In this document: piece by piece, positions 14,768 through 22,856 of the stretch | How the letters are laid out: every line of letters starts with the position of its first letter | Position numbering within the stretch: position 1 is the stretch's first letter | DNA from: Alphaproteobacteria bacterium UBA1254 | GTDB lineage: Bacteria; Pseudomonadota; Alphaproteobacteria; RF32; CAG-239 | Direction: 5' to 3' | Length of the DNA stretch: 41,617 nt | Assembly: GCA_002308495.1 (NCBI GenBank) | Contig: DBVW01000010.1 | Coordinates: 45,555-87,171 of the forward strand | The notes under the pieces: model-generated | Told to the model about the DNA's origin: nothing | What the model saw: only the letters and a program-made list of their open reading frames with translations | The model's database searches: none | Position numbers and translations under genes: made by a program

Positions 14768-16201
14768 TTATAAAAGTTTTAATGCTTGCTCAATACGGTT
14801 CAAAGTTTCGTCTTTGCCTAAAATAACGGCAAGCTCCGTTGCTCCGCCCGGCGTTGTTTCTTTGCCCGAAAGCGCGATTCGAACAGGGTAAAGAATCTGT
14901 CCGTTTTTCAAGCCCTCGCGCTCAGCTAAAGCCTTAAGTTCTGAAAAGAGGTTTTCATTCGTCCATGTTTCAACGTTTTTCAAAACTTCTAACGCAAGAG
15001 ATAAAGAATGTTTAGCAACGGCTTCATCTGTCTTCATTTTTTTGTTTTGATAAAGGGCTGTGCTGTATTGAGGCAATTTTTCAATAAAATCAATATTTTC
15101 CTCAATTTGAGCAAGTGTTTCGACACGCGGCTGCAAAACTTCGCTTAAAAATTCAAGATTAACCTTGCGTGTTAAACATTTTTGATAATACGGCAAGGCC
15201 AATTTGTGAAAATCCGGCTTTGAGAGCGCACGGATATAATATCCGTTCATCCAGGTCAGTTTCGTAATGTCAAAAATAGCCGGAGATTTGTTTAAGCGAT
15301 CCGCCGTAAAGACCTTTTTGAGCTGACTTAAAGAAAAAATCTCTTGTTCGGTGCCGGGGTTCCAGCCCAAAAGCGCGATATAGTTCAAAATAGCCTCGGG
15401 CAAATAGCCTTTAGCGACCAAATCTTGAAACGAAGCGTCGCCGTTTCGCTTTGAAAGCTTATGTTGCGCATCTTTCATAACGGGCGGAACATGCACATAA
15501 ACGGGCGGTGTCCAGCCGAAAGCCTCATAAATGAGGTTATATTTCGGGGTCGAAGAAATATATTCATTGCCGCGCACCACGTGCGAAATCTGCATCAAAT
15601 GGTCATCAATCACATTGGCGAAATTATATGTCGGCAAACCGTCCGATTTTAAGAGAACGCCTTCATCAAGCTCGTCATAATCTATTTCGATTTTGCCGTA
15701 AACGACGTCTTCAAAAACAGACGTGCCTTTTTTGTTAATATTTTGCCGAACAACAAACGATTCACCGCCGGCAATACGCCTTTTAGCTTCTTCTAAAGAA
15801 ATATGCTTGCACGGGTCGTCAAATTTAACGGGAACGGGGTTTTCTTCGTCATCTTCCGCCTCATTTTCCTGATGTTTGCAAAAACAATAATGTGCGCCGC
15901 CGAGCTCGACCAATTTGTGGGCATATTCCCCATAAATACTTTTGCGCTCGGATTGAACATAAGGCCCGAATTTTCCGCCGACATCAGGTCCTTCGTCCCA
16001 GTCCATATGAACTTGTTTCAGTGTATCGTAAATAATGTCCGTTGCACCCTCGACATAGCGTTTTTGGTCGGTGTCTTCAATACGCAAAATAAAATCACCG
16101 CCTTGCGATTTGGCAATTAAATATTCATAAAGGGCGGTTCTTAAGTTGCCGATATGCATATAACCTGTGGGTGAGGGGGCGAATCTTGTTCTTGCTTTCA
16201 T
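14768..16201 (-). CDS. gltX: Glutamyl-tRNA synthetase
   Basis: The 477-residue class I synthetase has the HIGH-type motif in RFAPSPTGYMHIGNLRTAL (about 6-24), the RIEDTD segment, and the KMSKS-type motif as KLSKRNGDAS. It charges tRNA-Glu (and possibly tRNA-Gln, if the organism uses the amidotransferase route). The start at 16201 is supported by GAAGGA at 10 nt and by the family N-terminus; the TTG 18 nt earlier lies on the ribosome binding site. A promoter at 16240-16267 drives the pair gltX-kdsB. Confidence 0.95.
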   Translation of the reverse strand: MKARTRFAPSPTGYMHIGNLRTALYEYLIAKSQGGDFILRIEDTDQKRYVEGATDIIYDTLKQVHMDWDEGPDVGGKFGPYVQSERKSIYGEYAHKLVELGGAHYCFCKHQENEAEDDEENPVPVKFDDPCKHISLEEAKRRIAGGESFVVRQNINKKGTSVFEDVVYGKIEIDYDELDEGVLLKSDGLPTYNFANVIDDHLMQISHVVRGNEYISSTPKYNLIYEAFGWTPPVYVHVPPVMKDAQHKLSKRNGDASFQDLVAKGYLPEAILNYIALLGWNPGTEQEIFSLSQLKKVFTADRLNKSPAIFDITKLTWMNGYYIRALSKPDFHKLALPYYQKCLTRKVNLEFLSEVLQPRVETLAQIEENIDFIEKLPQYSTALYQNKKMKTDEAVAKHSLSLALEVLKNVETWTNENLFSELKALAEREGLKNGQILYPVRIALSGKETTPGGATELAVILGKDETLNRIEQALKLL

Positions 16202-16239
16202 TCGTTTATTGTCCTTCAAATAAGATTTCTTGCCTTTTG

Positions 16240-16267
16240 AAAATAGAACAATTCCATTTTAATGCAA
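16240..16267 (-). promoter_or_regulatory. Promoter of gltX-kdsB
   Basis: On the minus strand TTGCAT (16262-16267), a 16-nt spacer and TATTTT (16240-16245), about 40 nt before the gltX start. Confidence 0.45.
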
Positions 16268-16329
16268 GCTTTTTCTCAAAGACTGTCACAAAAATTATAA
16301 AAAACAGCAGATATTTTAGCATCTTTCTC

Positions 16330-16357
16330 TTGACTTTAAAAAAAAGAGTATTAAAAA
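16330..16357 (+). promoter_or_regulatory. Promoter of rpoD
   Basis: TTGACT (16330-16335), a 16-nt spacer and TAAAAA (16352-16357). It lies 63 nt before the start codon and leaves a leader with a small hairpin. Confidence 0.5.
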
Positions 16358-16376
16358 TAGGGACGCTAGCAATTAT

Positions 16377-16396
16377 GGGGAGTCTTAAAACTCCTC
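16377..16396 (+). promoter_or_regulatory. Leader hairpin before rpoD
   Basis: A 7-bp stem (16377-16383 with 16390-16396, one G-U) with a CTTAAA loop is followed by TCTTTAAAT. It lies between the promoter and the ribosome binding site. It could be a weak attenuator or simply a 5' stabilising hairpin. Confidence 0.35.
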
Positions 16397-16419
16397 TTTA
16401 AATCGATTTAAGGAACGTT

Positions 16420-18501
16420 ATGTCTGAACAAGAAAATCAAGATTTAAACGCGGATTCTCCTATACTTGATACATTGGGAAACGCTGTTAAGAACCTTATT
16501 GAAAAAGGCAAAATCAGAGGATATATCACCGTTGAAGAGCTCAATAAGGCTCTTCCGTCAGAGAAAGAAACATCAGAAAACATTGAAGACATTATGGCTT
16601 CGATTTCGGATTTGGGCATCAGTTTAATTTCCGAATCCGAAACGGATGAGTTTGAAAACGAAAACGAAGACTTAGCGGAAGACGAAGACATTGATGAAAG
16701 CGGCAACTTTGATGAAAAAGAGCTGAGCCGCTCGGATGATCCGGTGCGCATGTATTTGCGCGAAATGGGAGCTGTTGAACTTCTCTCTCGCGAGGGTGAA
16801 ATCGCCATTGCCAAGCGTATTGAAGCCGGAAACACGGTCATGTTGAGCGGTTTGTGCGAAAGTCCGATGACTTTGAAAGCCATTGCCGGCTGGCGCGATG
16901 AACTGGTGAACGGGACCATGCAGCTTCGTGATATTGTCGATTTGGAAATGATGTATGGCGATGACAGTGAGGCGATTTCATACGATGATGACGACAGTCA
17001 GGTCGATGATTTAGACACGGTTGCCAAAGATTTGGAAGAAAAAAATCTTGATGATATTGACGATGACTTAGAAACAGACATTGAACTGGAATCAGACGTC
17101 GAAGACGATATGGACGAAGACGATATTTCAGAAGACGATGAAGACGGAGAAGATGCTGAAGACAAAGAAGATGAAGACGAAGGAGAAGACTCAGCCTCAT
17201 CTGAAGAAGATGATGAAAATGTCGGTCATGCAAACACCTCTGTTTCTGCGATGGAAAGCGCTTTGTTAGAGCCCGTGCTTGAAATTTTGAACAAAATTTC
17301 AAGCTATTATGATGATTTGAAAAAAATTCAAACTCAGCGTATGAACACAATCAAAGCCGGTCGTAAAGTTTCTGGAACGGTCGAAAAGAAATATCTTGAA
17401 GTTAAGAAAGATTTGGTTGAGTTAATGAGCTCAATTCACTTGAATGCCGTGCGTATCGAACAGCTTGTCGAACAGTTAAATGAAATGAACAAGCGTCTCA
17501 TGGGTTTTGAAGGCAAATTGTTGCGCTATGCAACATCTTGCAAAATCAAACGCGAAGACTTTTTATCGTCATATCAAAAGTCAGAGCTTGATCCGAACTG
17601 GCTTGATGAAATTAAAGCGAAAAAAGACAAGCATTGGTCAATGTTTATTGAGCGCTACGGCAAAGAGGTAAAAGAGCTCCGCGCAAACATCATTCAAATG
17701 TCGGAAGAATGCGGCTTGCCGATCAGCGAATATCGCAAAATGGTTGAAACAATCAAGCACGGCGAGCGTGAATCTGACAGAGCCAAAAAAGAAATGATTG
17801 AGGCAAACTTAAGGCTTGTTATTTCAATCGCCAAAAAATACACCAACCGCGGAATGCAGTTCTTGGATTTAATTCAGGAAGGTAACATCGGCCTGATGAA
17901 AGCGGTTGATAAATTTGAATATCGCCGCGGTTACAAGTTTTCAACTTATGCCACATGGTGGATCAGACAGGCCATCACGCGTTCGATTGCCGATCAGGCA
18001 CGCACGATTCGAATCCCGGTTCACATGATTGAAACAATCAACAAGCTGGTTCGCACATCGCGTCAAATGTTAACGGAAATGGGGCGTGAACCTGTGCCGG
18101 AAGAGCTTGCAAAAAGGCTTTCGATGCCGCTTGAGAAAATCAGAAAAGTGATGAAAATCGCCAAAGAGCCGGTGAGCCTTGAAGCCCCTGTCGGTGATGA
18201 AGAAGATTCGTCACTCGGTGATTTTATCGCAGACGAGAGTGCTTTGCAACCTTTAGATTCGGCGATTCATTCAAACTTGAAAGAAACATGCACGAAGATT
18301 TTGTCTTCATTAACGCCGCGTGAAGAGCGCGTTTTAAGAATGCGCTTTGGTATCGGAATGAACACGGATCACACGTTGGAAGAAGTCGGTCAGCAGTTTA
18401 ATGTTACCCGTGAGCGTATTCGTCAAATTGAAGCAAAAGCTCTGCGCAAGCTCAAACATCCGAGCCGCTCGCGCCGCTTACGCTCATTTTTGGATCAATA
18501 A
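16420..18501 (+). CDS. rpoD: Primary sigma factor RpoD (sigma-70)
   Basis: The 693-residue protein has region 1.1 at the N-terminus and region 1.2 from DPVRMYLREMG (about 107-117). The non-conserved region is very acidic (about 180-270, rich in DDED and EDEE). Region 2 follows, with NIGLMKAVDKFEYRRGYKF and TYATWWIRQA (recognition of the -10 box), then region 3, and region 4 with VTRERIRQIEAKALRKLKHP (helix-turn-helix for the -35 box). It directs RNA polymerase to housekeeping promoters. The length is typical for Gram-negative RpoD with the long non-conserved region. The ribosome binding site is AAGGA and the ATG is at 16420. It is a single-gene unit ending in the terminator at 18510. Confidence 0.97.
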   Translation: MSEQENQDLNADSPILDTLGNAVKNLIEKGKIRGYITVEELNKALPSEKETSENIEDIMASISDLGISLISESETDEFENENEDLAEDEDIDESGNFDEKELSRSDDPVRMYLREMGAVELLSREGEIAIAKRIEAGNTVMLSGLCESPMTLKAIAGWRDELVNGTMQLRDIVDLEMMYGDDSEAISYDDDDSQVDDLDTVAKDLEEKNLDDIDDDLETDIELESDVEDDMDEDDISEDDEDGEDAEDKEDEDEGEDSASSEEDDENVGHANTSVSAMESALLEPVLEILNKISSYYDDLKKIQTQRMNTIKAGRKVSGTVEKKYLEVKKDLVELMSSIHLNAVRIEQLVEQLNEMNKRLMGFEGKLLRYATSCKIKREDFLSSYQKSELDPNWLDEIKAKKDKHWSMFIERYGKEVKELRANIIQMSEECGLPISEYRKMVETIKHGERESDRAKKEMIEANLRLVISIAKKYTNRGMQFLDLIQEGNIGLMKAVDKFEYRRGYKFSTYATWWIRQAITRSIADQARTIRIPVHMIETINKLVRTSRQMLTEMGREPVPEELAKRLSMPLEKIRKVMKIAKEPVSLEAPVGDEEDSSLGDFIADESALQPLDSAIHSNLKETCTKILSSLTPREERVLRMRFGIGMNTDHTLEEVGQQFNVTRERIRQIEAKALRKLKHPSRSRRLRSFLDQ

Positions 18502-18551
18502 AACAAAAAAACCACCTCAAGGGTGGTTTTTTATTGGTGGGCGCTGAGAGG
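18502..18551. repeat. 50-bp direct repeat: terminator plus 3' end of tRNA-Val, copy 1
   Basis: It is identical over all 50 bp to 18673-18722 (offset 171). It holds the rpoD terminator and, on the minus strand, the last 17 nt of tRNA-Val including CCA. Confidence 0.95.
18510..18533 (+). terminator. Intrinsic terminator of rpoD
   Basis: A 7-bp stem AACCACC/GGTGGTT (18510-18516 with 18522-18528) followed by TTTTT. The same hairpin recurs after the tRNA-Val gene in the opposite orientation. Confidence 0.8.
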
Positions 18552-18638
18552 CTACTACGCTGACGCTTCGTTCACTGCGCTCATCGCCTTTGGCGACCGG
18601 CGTCTTTTCATCCGCCTTTCGCTTGTAGTCGAACTCCC
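18535..18638 (-). pseudogene. Interrupted 3' fragment of tRNA-Val with a 77-nt insert in the T loop
   Basis: On the minus strand GGGAGTTCGA (18629-18638) matches the T-stem and T-loop of the intact tRNA-Val. A 77-nt insert (18552-18628) follows, then the last 17 nt of the tRNA with CCA (18535-18551). The D and anticodon arms are missing, so this is not a working tRNA. The insert can fold: CTAC/GTAG at its ends, GACGC/GCGTC (18562-18566 with 18600-18604) inside, and TCGCC-TTT-GGCGA (18584-18596) at the tip. 26 nt of it recur at the right edge of the window. Confidence 0.7.
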
Positions 18639-18672
18639 TTTCTCGTGAGTTCTCACACCACAGCACTTAACC

Positions 18673-18722
18673 AACAAAAAAACCACCTCAAGGGTGGTTT
18701 TTTATTGGTGGGCGCTGAGAGG
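18673..18722. repeat. 50-bp direct repeat: terminator plus 3' end of tRNA-Val, copy 2
   Basis: This is the intact partner of 18502-18551 and forms the real 3' end and terminator of the tRNA-Val gene. Confidence 0.95.
18676..18699 (-). terminator. Intrinsic terminator of tRNA-Val
   Basis: The AACCACC/GGTGGTT stem is followed on the minus strand by a run of U, seven nt after the CCA end of the tRNA. Confidence 0.8.
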
Positions 18723-18781
18723 TTCGAACTCCCGACCCTCTCGGTGTAAACGAGATGCTCTTCCAGCTGAGCTAAGCGCCC
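18706..18781 (-). tRNA. tRNA-Val (anticodon UAC)
   Basis: The 76 nt, including the encoded CCA, fold as a full cloverleaf. The acceptor stem is GGGCGCT with AGCGCCC, the D stem is GCTC/GAGC, the anticodon stem is TCTCG/CGAGA with loop TTTACAC (positions 34-36 TAC), the T stem is GGGAG/CTCTC (one G-U) and the T loop is TTCGAAC. The anticodon reads GUA and, with wobble, other Val codons. Confidence 0.97.
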
Positions 18782-18871
18782 ACATTGCCAATGAGCCCCT
18801 TTATATACAGTATTTTTTTTAAAATCAAGCAAAAAATTCATTTTTTTTGAAAAAAATGTAAAGGAATGTTC

Positions 18872-19351
18872 TTATTGAATGAAAGCGGCGCCGTTCAAAT
18901 ACCATACGCCTACATTTAAATATGCGGCGAACAACAGCCATAAAAAATAGGGATATTGCAAATAAGCGGCCGTATGGTCCAAATCGTGAAATTTCTTAAT
19001 CATCACAAAAACGGTCCATATTAAAAGCACTAAATCAACAAGCCCGAACGCAAACAAACCCTTTGTAAAAAACAGATAACACCATAAAATATGCAAAACG
19101 AGCTGTCCGATAAATAAAAAGATGGCGCTTTGGTTGTTTTGTCGCAATAAAACGATATAAAATGAAACAATCATCAACACGTATAAAATCGGCCAAACAA
19201 TCGGAAAGACCATACGCGGCGGGTTAAAGGGCGGCAATTGAAGGGTATCATAAAAGCTGTCAATACCCAAATATGAAAGATAAGAAGACAAAGCGGCTGT
19301 TAAAGCCACCAAAGCAAAACTGACGATAAATTTAAAAATATGTTGCATCAT
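18872..19351 (-). CDS. TspO/MBR family tryptophan-rich sensory protein
   Basis: The 159-residue protein has five hydrophobic segments. It has the TspO signature PPFNPP-x-x-VFPIVWPILY near residues 38-55, a later WC-x-x-FF segment, and the end pattern P-x-x-LW-x-x-FA-x-x-LN-x-x-x-W-x-LN. The family binds porphyrins and related ligands in the membrane and in alphaproteobacteria modulates tetrapyrrole and stress responses. The start at 19351 has GGAGG six nt upstream; a longer reading to 19489 would overlap the divergent gene and has no ribosome binding site. It is a single gene. Confidence 0.88.
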   Translation of the reverse strand: MMQHIFKFIVSFALVALTAALSSYLSYLGIDSFYDTLQLPPFNPPRMVFPIVWPILYVLMIVSFYIVLLRQNNQSAIFLFIGQLVLHILWCYLFFTKGLFAFGLVDLVLLIWTVFVMIKKFHDLDHTAAYLQYPYFLWLLFAAYLNVGVWYLNGAAFIQ

Positions 19352-19464
19352 ATAAAACCTCCGATGAAAGAGAAATAATATTTTAAAGGAATATTTCAAG
19401 TTTTTGAAAAATTTTCTTGCGTTTTGTCTAAAAATATGTATGATATGGCCAAAGAGGTCATAAT

Positions 19465-21402
19465 ATGAAAAAAGAAAAACAGGGAACAACGATTGAATTT
19501 ATCGGCGGCAACAACGAATACCGCATCGGTGCGAACAGCATTTTAATAAAACACGCCGAACAAGGCAAACAAACACAAAGAATAATGATTGATGCGGGCG
19601 CTTTGTTTACGCCGGATTGGACAAGTTATGATGCCGCTATTTGCGATATGTCGGGTTTCTTTGAAAATCCTTACAATCATGTTTCTGAACCGGTTGATGC
19701 CATATTTATTACCCACTGTCATGAAGACCATATCGGCGCGCTGATTTATTTGGCCGCGGCTAAATATAAATTGCCGAAAATATATGCCAGCGACTATACA
19801 AAAGCTTTTATTTTATCCGAAATGGATAAATATAACATTCCGCGTGAATACACGCCTGAAATAGAAACGGTTCAACAGGGAAAAACGATTTGTCTGGGTG
19901 ACAATATTGAAGTTTCGCCGTTTAACGTCTCCCACTCAACAAAAGGGGCATTGGGTTTTCATATTTTAACAAAAACAAACGGTAAAAACAATGCGGGCCT
20001 TGTCTTTTCGGGAGACTATCACTTGGGAAAAGTTCCGTTCGGACAATGTTTTGACGAAGAAGAATATAAAGACTTTATCTCTGACAAATTTGTTTCGCAT
20101 ATTTTCACGGACGCGACCTCGGCAACAATGTCCGAAGAAAGTGTTGTTACTTTTGATAAGGCTGTCGAAAACACGGTTCGCGTCTTAAAAGAACATCCCT
20201 CAAAACAAGTTTTTTCGGCGGTCATTGCACGTAGCGTTCAAAATTTGGCGGTTGACTTAAAAGCCGCGAAAGAAACGGGACGGACGGTTTTGATCGTGAG
20301 TGCCGGATTGCGCCAAAGTGTCAATATTTTAGAGGCCGGTTTGAAGCGCAATGATTCTGAAATATTAAAGCTTTTTGATGTAAAAGATGGCGAAGAATTT
20401 GATTTTGATGAGCTTGTCAAAATTGCACACAGCAGCGCTGACATTCAAAAATACCTGAACAAATACAAACCCCAAGAAAGATATATGATTATCAGCGGTG
20501 CATTTGCCGAAAACAAATCAGGTCGCAAATCTTGTTTGGTTTTAATCAGCGAACAAAATAAAGTGTCATACGATGCAAAAGGCAACCTCAAAGGCAAAGG
20601 CATGAGCGGCCACCAAATCTTTACGGCAGACAGAGACACCTTGTTCATGTTACGCCAACGCCCGATTGAAAGCATCAACGGCGAAAAACACAGAATGGTC
20701 GTTTCTCGCTTAAAAGCGCTCGGCTCAACCGTTATTTTAAATGGCGACACGCCCGATGAAAAATATCAGCGTACGGGACACGCCAACCAATCAGAGTCTG
20801 AAACATTCCGCCGTTTAACGATTGAAAATTGTTTAAACAGCGAGCGCTTAACTGCCGGCAAAGATGATGTTTTTCTCATCAGCGTACACGGTGATGTCGA
20901 ACAGTTAAAAGCCTTAGAAAAAATTTTCCGAAAAGAAGGCTCAAAAACACTTTTGTGTTTAAATACGGATACGATTGAAATCAGCGATGGAAAAACGCAA
21001 AAAGTCGAAGGATTGAGTTTTGATGATCAGCCCTGGATTTGTGTTGAAAAACATTCTCTGAGCGGTCATGGCGTTGATGATGTCTTTATCTTTGATTTGT
21101 GTGATAAAAATTTTGTAAAACAAGACAACTTATATACGATTGTCAACATCAACACAAGCGTTAACCCGCATGCCAAAAAAGAAAACACATACCGCTTAAA
21201 TAAAGCTTTGGAAACGGCCGAAAAACTCGAAGAAGAGGGAATGTCGATGTCAAACATCGAAATCCGAAACAAAATTCGCGGCGACAGGCGCGGGCGCAGA
21301 ACGGAAAGCTACACATACGGCCAAATCAAAGCCCTGCGTGAAGAAAAATCAAAATCGAAACACAAGAAAAAGTTCAACCGTAAAGAACGCGGCGGCAGAT
21401 AG
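19465..21402 (+). CDS. RNase J-like metallo-beta-lactamase/beta-CASP nuclease
   Basis: The 645-residue protein has the metal-binding HxHxDH motif as HCHEDH (84-89), the downstream metal His in NVSHS (His157), and the FSGDYH segment (Asp184). The beta-CASP region follows with SGAFAE and HANQSESE-like stretches. This order fits RNase J, which in alphaproteobacteria matures rRNA and degrades RNA from the 5' end. It is longer and more divergent than the usual ~555 residues: it carries a basic C-terminal tail (about 590-645, many Lys/Arg) preceded by a helix-turn-helix-like segment. AGAGG lies seven nt before the ATG. It is a single gene. It could be a paralogue rather than the main RNase J. Confidence 0.82.
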   Translation: MKKEKQGTTIEFIGGNNEYRIGANSILIKHAEQGKQTQRIMIDAGALFTPDWTSYDAAICDMSGFFENPYNHVSEPVDAIFITHCHEDHIGALIYLAAAKYKLPKIYASDYTKAFILSEMDKYNIPREYTPEIETVQQGKTICLGDNIEVSPFNVSHSTKGALGFHILTKTNGKNNAGLVFSGDYHLGKVPFGQCFDEEEYKDFISDKFVSHIFTDATSATMSEESVVTFDKAVENTVRVLKEHPSKQVFSAVIARSVQNLAVDLKAAKETGRTVLIVSAGLRQSVNILEAGLKRNDSEILKLFDVKDGEEFDFDELVKIAHSSADIQKYLNKYKPQERYMIISGAFAENKSGRKSCLVLISEQNKVSYDAKGNLKGKGMSGHQIFTADRDTLFMLRQRPIESINGEKHRMVVSRLKALGSTVILNGDTPDEKYQRTGHANQSESETFRRLTIENCLNSERLTAGKDDVFLISVHGDVEQLKALEKIFRKEGSKTLLCLNTDTIEISDGKTQKVEGLSFDDQPWICVEKHSLSGHGVDDVFIFDLCDKNFVKQDNLYTIVNINTSVNPHAKKENTYRLNKALETAEKLEEEGMSMSNIEIRNKIRGDRRGRRTESYTYGQIKALREEKSKSKHKKKFNRKERGGR

Positions 21403-21418
21403 TTTTAAGCAAAACGTC

Positions 21419-21457
21419 ATCCCTTGACCTGCGCTGCGCGTCAGGTCATCAAGGGAT
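21419..21457. repeat. REP-like imperfect palindrome
   Basis: Imperfect inverted repeat: ATCCCTTGACCTG (21419-21431) against CAGGTCATCAAGGGAT (21442-21457), with a GC-rich centre and no U run. It looks like an intergenic REP/BIME-type element rather than a terminator. No second copy is seen in this window. Confidence 0.5.
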
Positions 21458-21539
21458 CTACAAATTTTTTGAACAGCTTGACAATGCGGGCATAAGAGGG
21501 TATGTCTTTTAAATAAAACAACGTTAAAGGAAAATAGAA

Positions 21540-21719
21540 ATGACAAAATGCAACAACTCGAACTGTAAATGTGAAAACTGTCAATGTGGCGAAAATTGCG
21601 AGTGCGGCAAAGACGGCAAAGAGTGCCATTGCGGCGAAAAATGCACTTGCGGTGAAAAATGTGAGTGCACCAAAGAAAACAAATGCAGTGAACACTGCCA
21701 CTGTTGTGACGAAAAATAG
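21540..21719 (+). CDS. Metallothionein-like Cys-rich small protein, 59 aa
   Basis: This short gene codes for 59 residues of which 17 are Cys and three are His. The Cys fall in CxC pairs repeated every 6 residues or so in a CxCGEK pattern (for example 29-31, 35-37 and 41-43), with a CHCC cluster at 53-56. It contains no aromatic residue and almost no hydrophobic one. This composition is that of a metallothionein-type metal buffer (Zn, Cu or Cd) or a Cys-rich copper-storage peptide. AAAGGA lies ten nt before the ATG and the reading frame stays open only in this frame. It resembles the known bacterial SmtA family only in composition, so the family assignment is inference. Confidence 0.8.
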   Translation: MTKCNNSNCKCENCQCGENCECGKDGKECHCGEKCTCGEKCECTKENKCSEHCHCCDEK

Positions 21720-21758
21720 TTTAATTGAACGATGCACCAAATTTAGCGCATCTGAAAG

Positions 21759-22604
21759 TTAATCTTTAAGATAATCCCTTATTTTATCAAGTTTGTGCAT
21801 ACCGTCCGAGACGCCCAAATCATACATATTTTGCAATTTCTTTGTATCTTTTTCTACCCTTTTTATTTTCATCAATTTCGACGGGCGCAGGACAACAATT
21901 TTGTTTTCGGCTTCATATTTTTCAATCAAATCCATCGTTTGGTTATATCTTTTATAATGACTGAGCGCCGTCTCAACAAAATTTGGAAAGTTCTTATAAA
22001 AAAGTTTGAAAGGAAGATGCGGCTTTTTCTTTCGGTAGCCGGCAGGCCTTGTCAAAACAACGATAATTTTTTGAGGGTTTGTTTCCATCGCCTTTTTTAA
22101 AGGCACGGGGTCGCTCATGCCGCCGTCTAAATATAAATTCCCGTTGATTTCAACGGGCTTTGAAACAAAAGGCATAGACCCCGACGCCCTGAAATATTCC
22201 AACCCTTTTTCGGCATCATCAACTTTGATATATTCCGGCTTTCCTGTTTTAATGTTCGTTACAACCGCATAAAAATCAACAGGGCTGTTTTTATATGTTT
22301 CAAAATCAAGCGGATCGAGTTCATAAACAAGCTTGTTAAAACAAAAATCTTTGTTCATAATGTTGCCTGTCGTAATCCATGAATATAAGCCCATATAATT
22401 TTTGTTGTTTGCATATTTTAAGTTATATCTTAAGACGCGCCCGATTTGGCGGGATTTATAATTAAGCCCGAACAATGCCCCCGCCGACACACCGTATATT
22501 TCATCAATACGGATGTCATTTTTCATCAATATATCAAGAATGCCGGCGCTGTAAAGCCCTCGCATTGCCCCGCCTTCAAGTATCAATGTCGTTTTTTGTG
22601 CCAT
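21759..22604 (-). CDS. Patatin-like phospholipase family protein
   Basis: The 281-residue protein has the oxyanion-hole stretch GGAMRG (11-16), the nucleophile elbow GVSAG (38-42, Ser40) and the catalytic Asp in DGGMSDP (Asp160), so the Ser/Asp dyad is intact. Bacterial members hydrolyse acyl chains from lipids. This one has no signal peptide and resembles the YjjU/RssA-type cytoplasmic group, with a Lys/Arg-rich C-terminal part that could bind membranes. AAGGAAA lies before the ATG with a somewhat long gap. The gene is followed upstream by the first copy of an 87-bp repeat that brackets the aspartokinase. Confidence 0.92.
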   Translation of the reverse strand: MAQKTTLILEGGAMRGLYSAGILDILMKNDIRIDEIYGVSAGALFGLNYKSRQIGRVLRYNLKYANNKNYMGLYSWITTGNIMNKDFCFNKLVYELDPLDFETYKNSPVDFYAVVTNIKTGKPEYIKVDDAEKGLEYFRASGSMPFVSKPVEINGNLYLDGGMSDPVPLKKAMETNPQKIIVVLTRPAGYRKKKPHLPFKLFYKNFPNFVETALSHYKRYNQTMDLIEKYEAENKIVVLRPSKLMKIKRVEKDTKKLQNMYDLGVSDGMHKLDKIRDYLKD

Positions 22605-22629
22605 TTTAATGTTGTTTCCTTATCATGTT

Positions 22630-22716
22630 TGAAAATAACTATATTTAATTTTTTCTTCAAATCAAACAAAAAACTTTAACAACAGCAAAAAAACTTCTTG
22701 CAATCTGAAATTTTTG
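22630..22716. repeat. 87-bp direct repeat, copy 1 (left of the aspartokinase)
   Basis: It matches 23646-23732 at 84 of 87 positions (offset 1016). It contains the TTGCAA box of a promoter, but the bases that would form the -10 box are not part of the repeat, so this copy is probably not a promoter. The two copies enclose the aspartokinase gene. Confidence 0.95.
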
Positions 22717-22724
22717 CTACCCCC

Positions 22725-22754
22725 AAAAAGCTCTTTCTGATGAAAGAGCTTTTT
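22725..22754 (-). terminator. Intrinsic terminator downstream of the aspartokinase
   Basis: A perfect 13-bp stem (22725-22737 with 22742-22754) with a TGAT loop and A/U runs on both sides. It lies about 100 nt past the stop codon and just inside the left repeat. Confidence 0.85.
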
Positions 22755-22856
22755 GATGAATCAATATGTTTTGTCGATTTTTACTGAGCAGATAGCGAAT
22801 ATGTAACATAACAAGATTCTAAATTAAATTACTATATATGTTCCGCAAGTGTAAAA

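Noticed and set aside
16838..17350. 170-aa antisense frame in rpoD
   Set aside because: It is the complement of the acidic region (Asp/Glu codons read backward as His/Leu/Arg) and has no coding signals.
18502..18781. Two tandem functional tRNA-Val genes
   Set aside because: The second copy has only the T arm and acceptor 3' strand, with 77 nt in the T loop and no D or anticodon arm.
18653..18841. 62-aa frame over the tRNA-Val gene
   Set aside because: It reads straight through the tRNA and terminator (a typical GLAQLEEHLV-like tRNA translation artefact).
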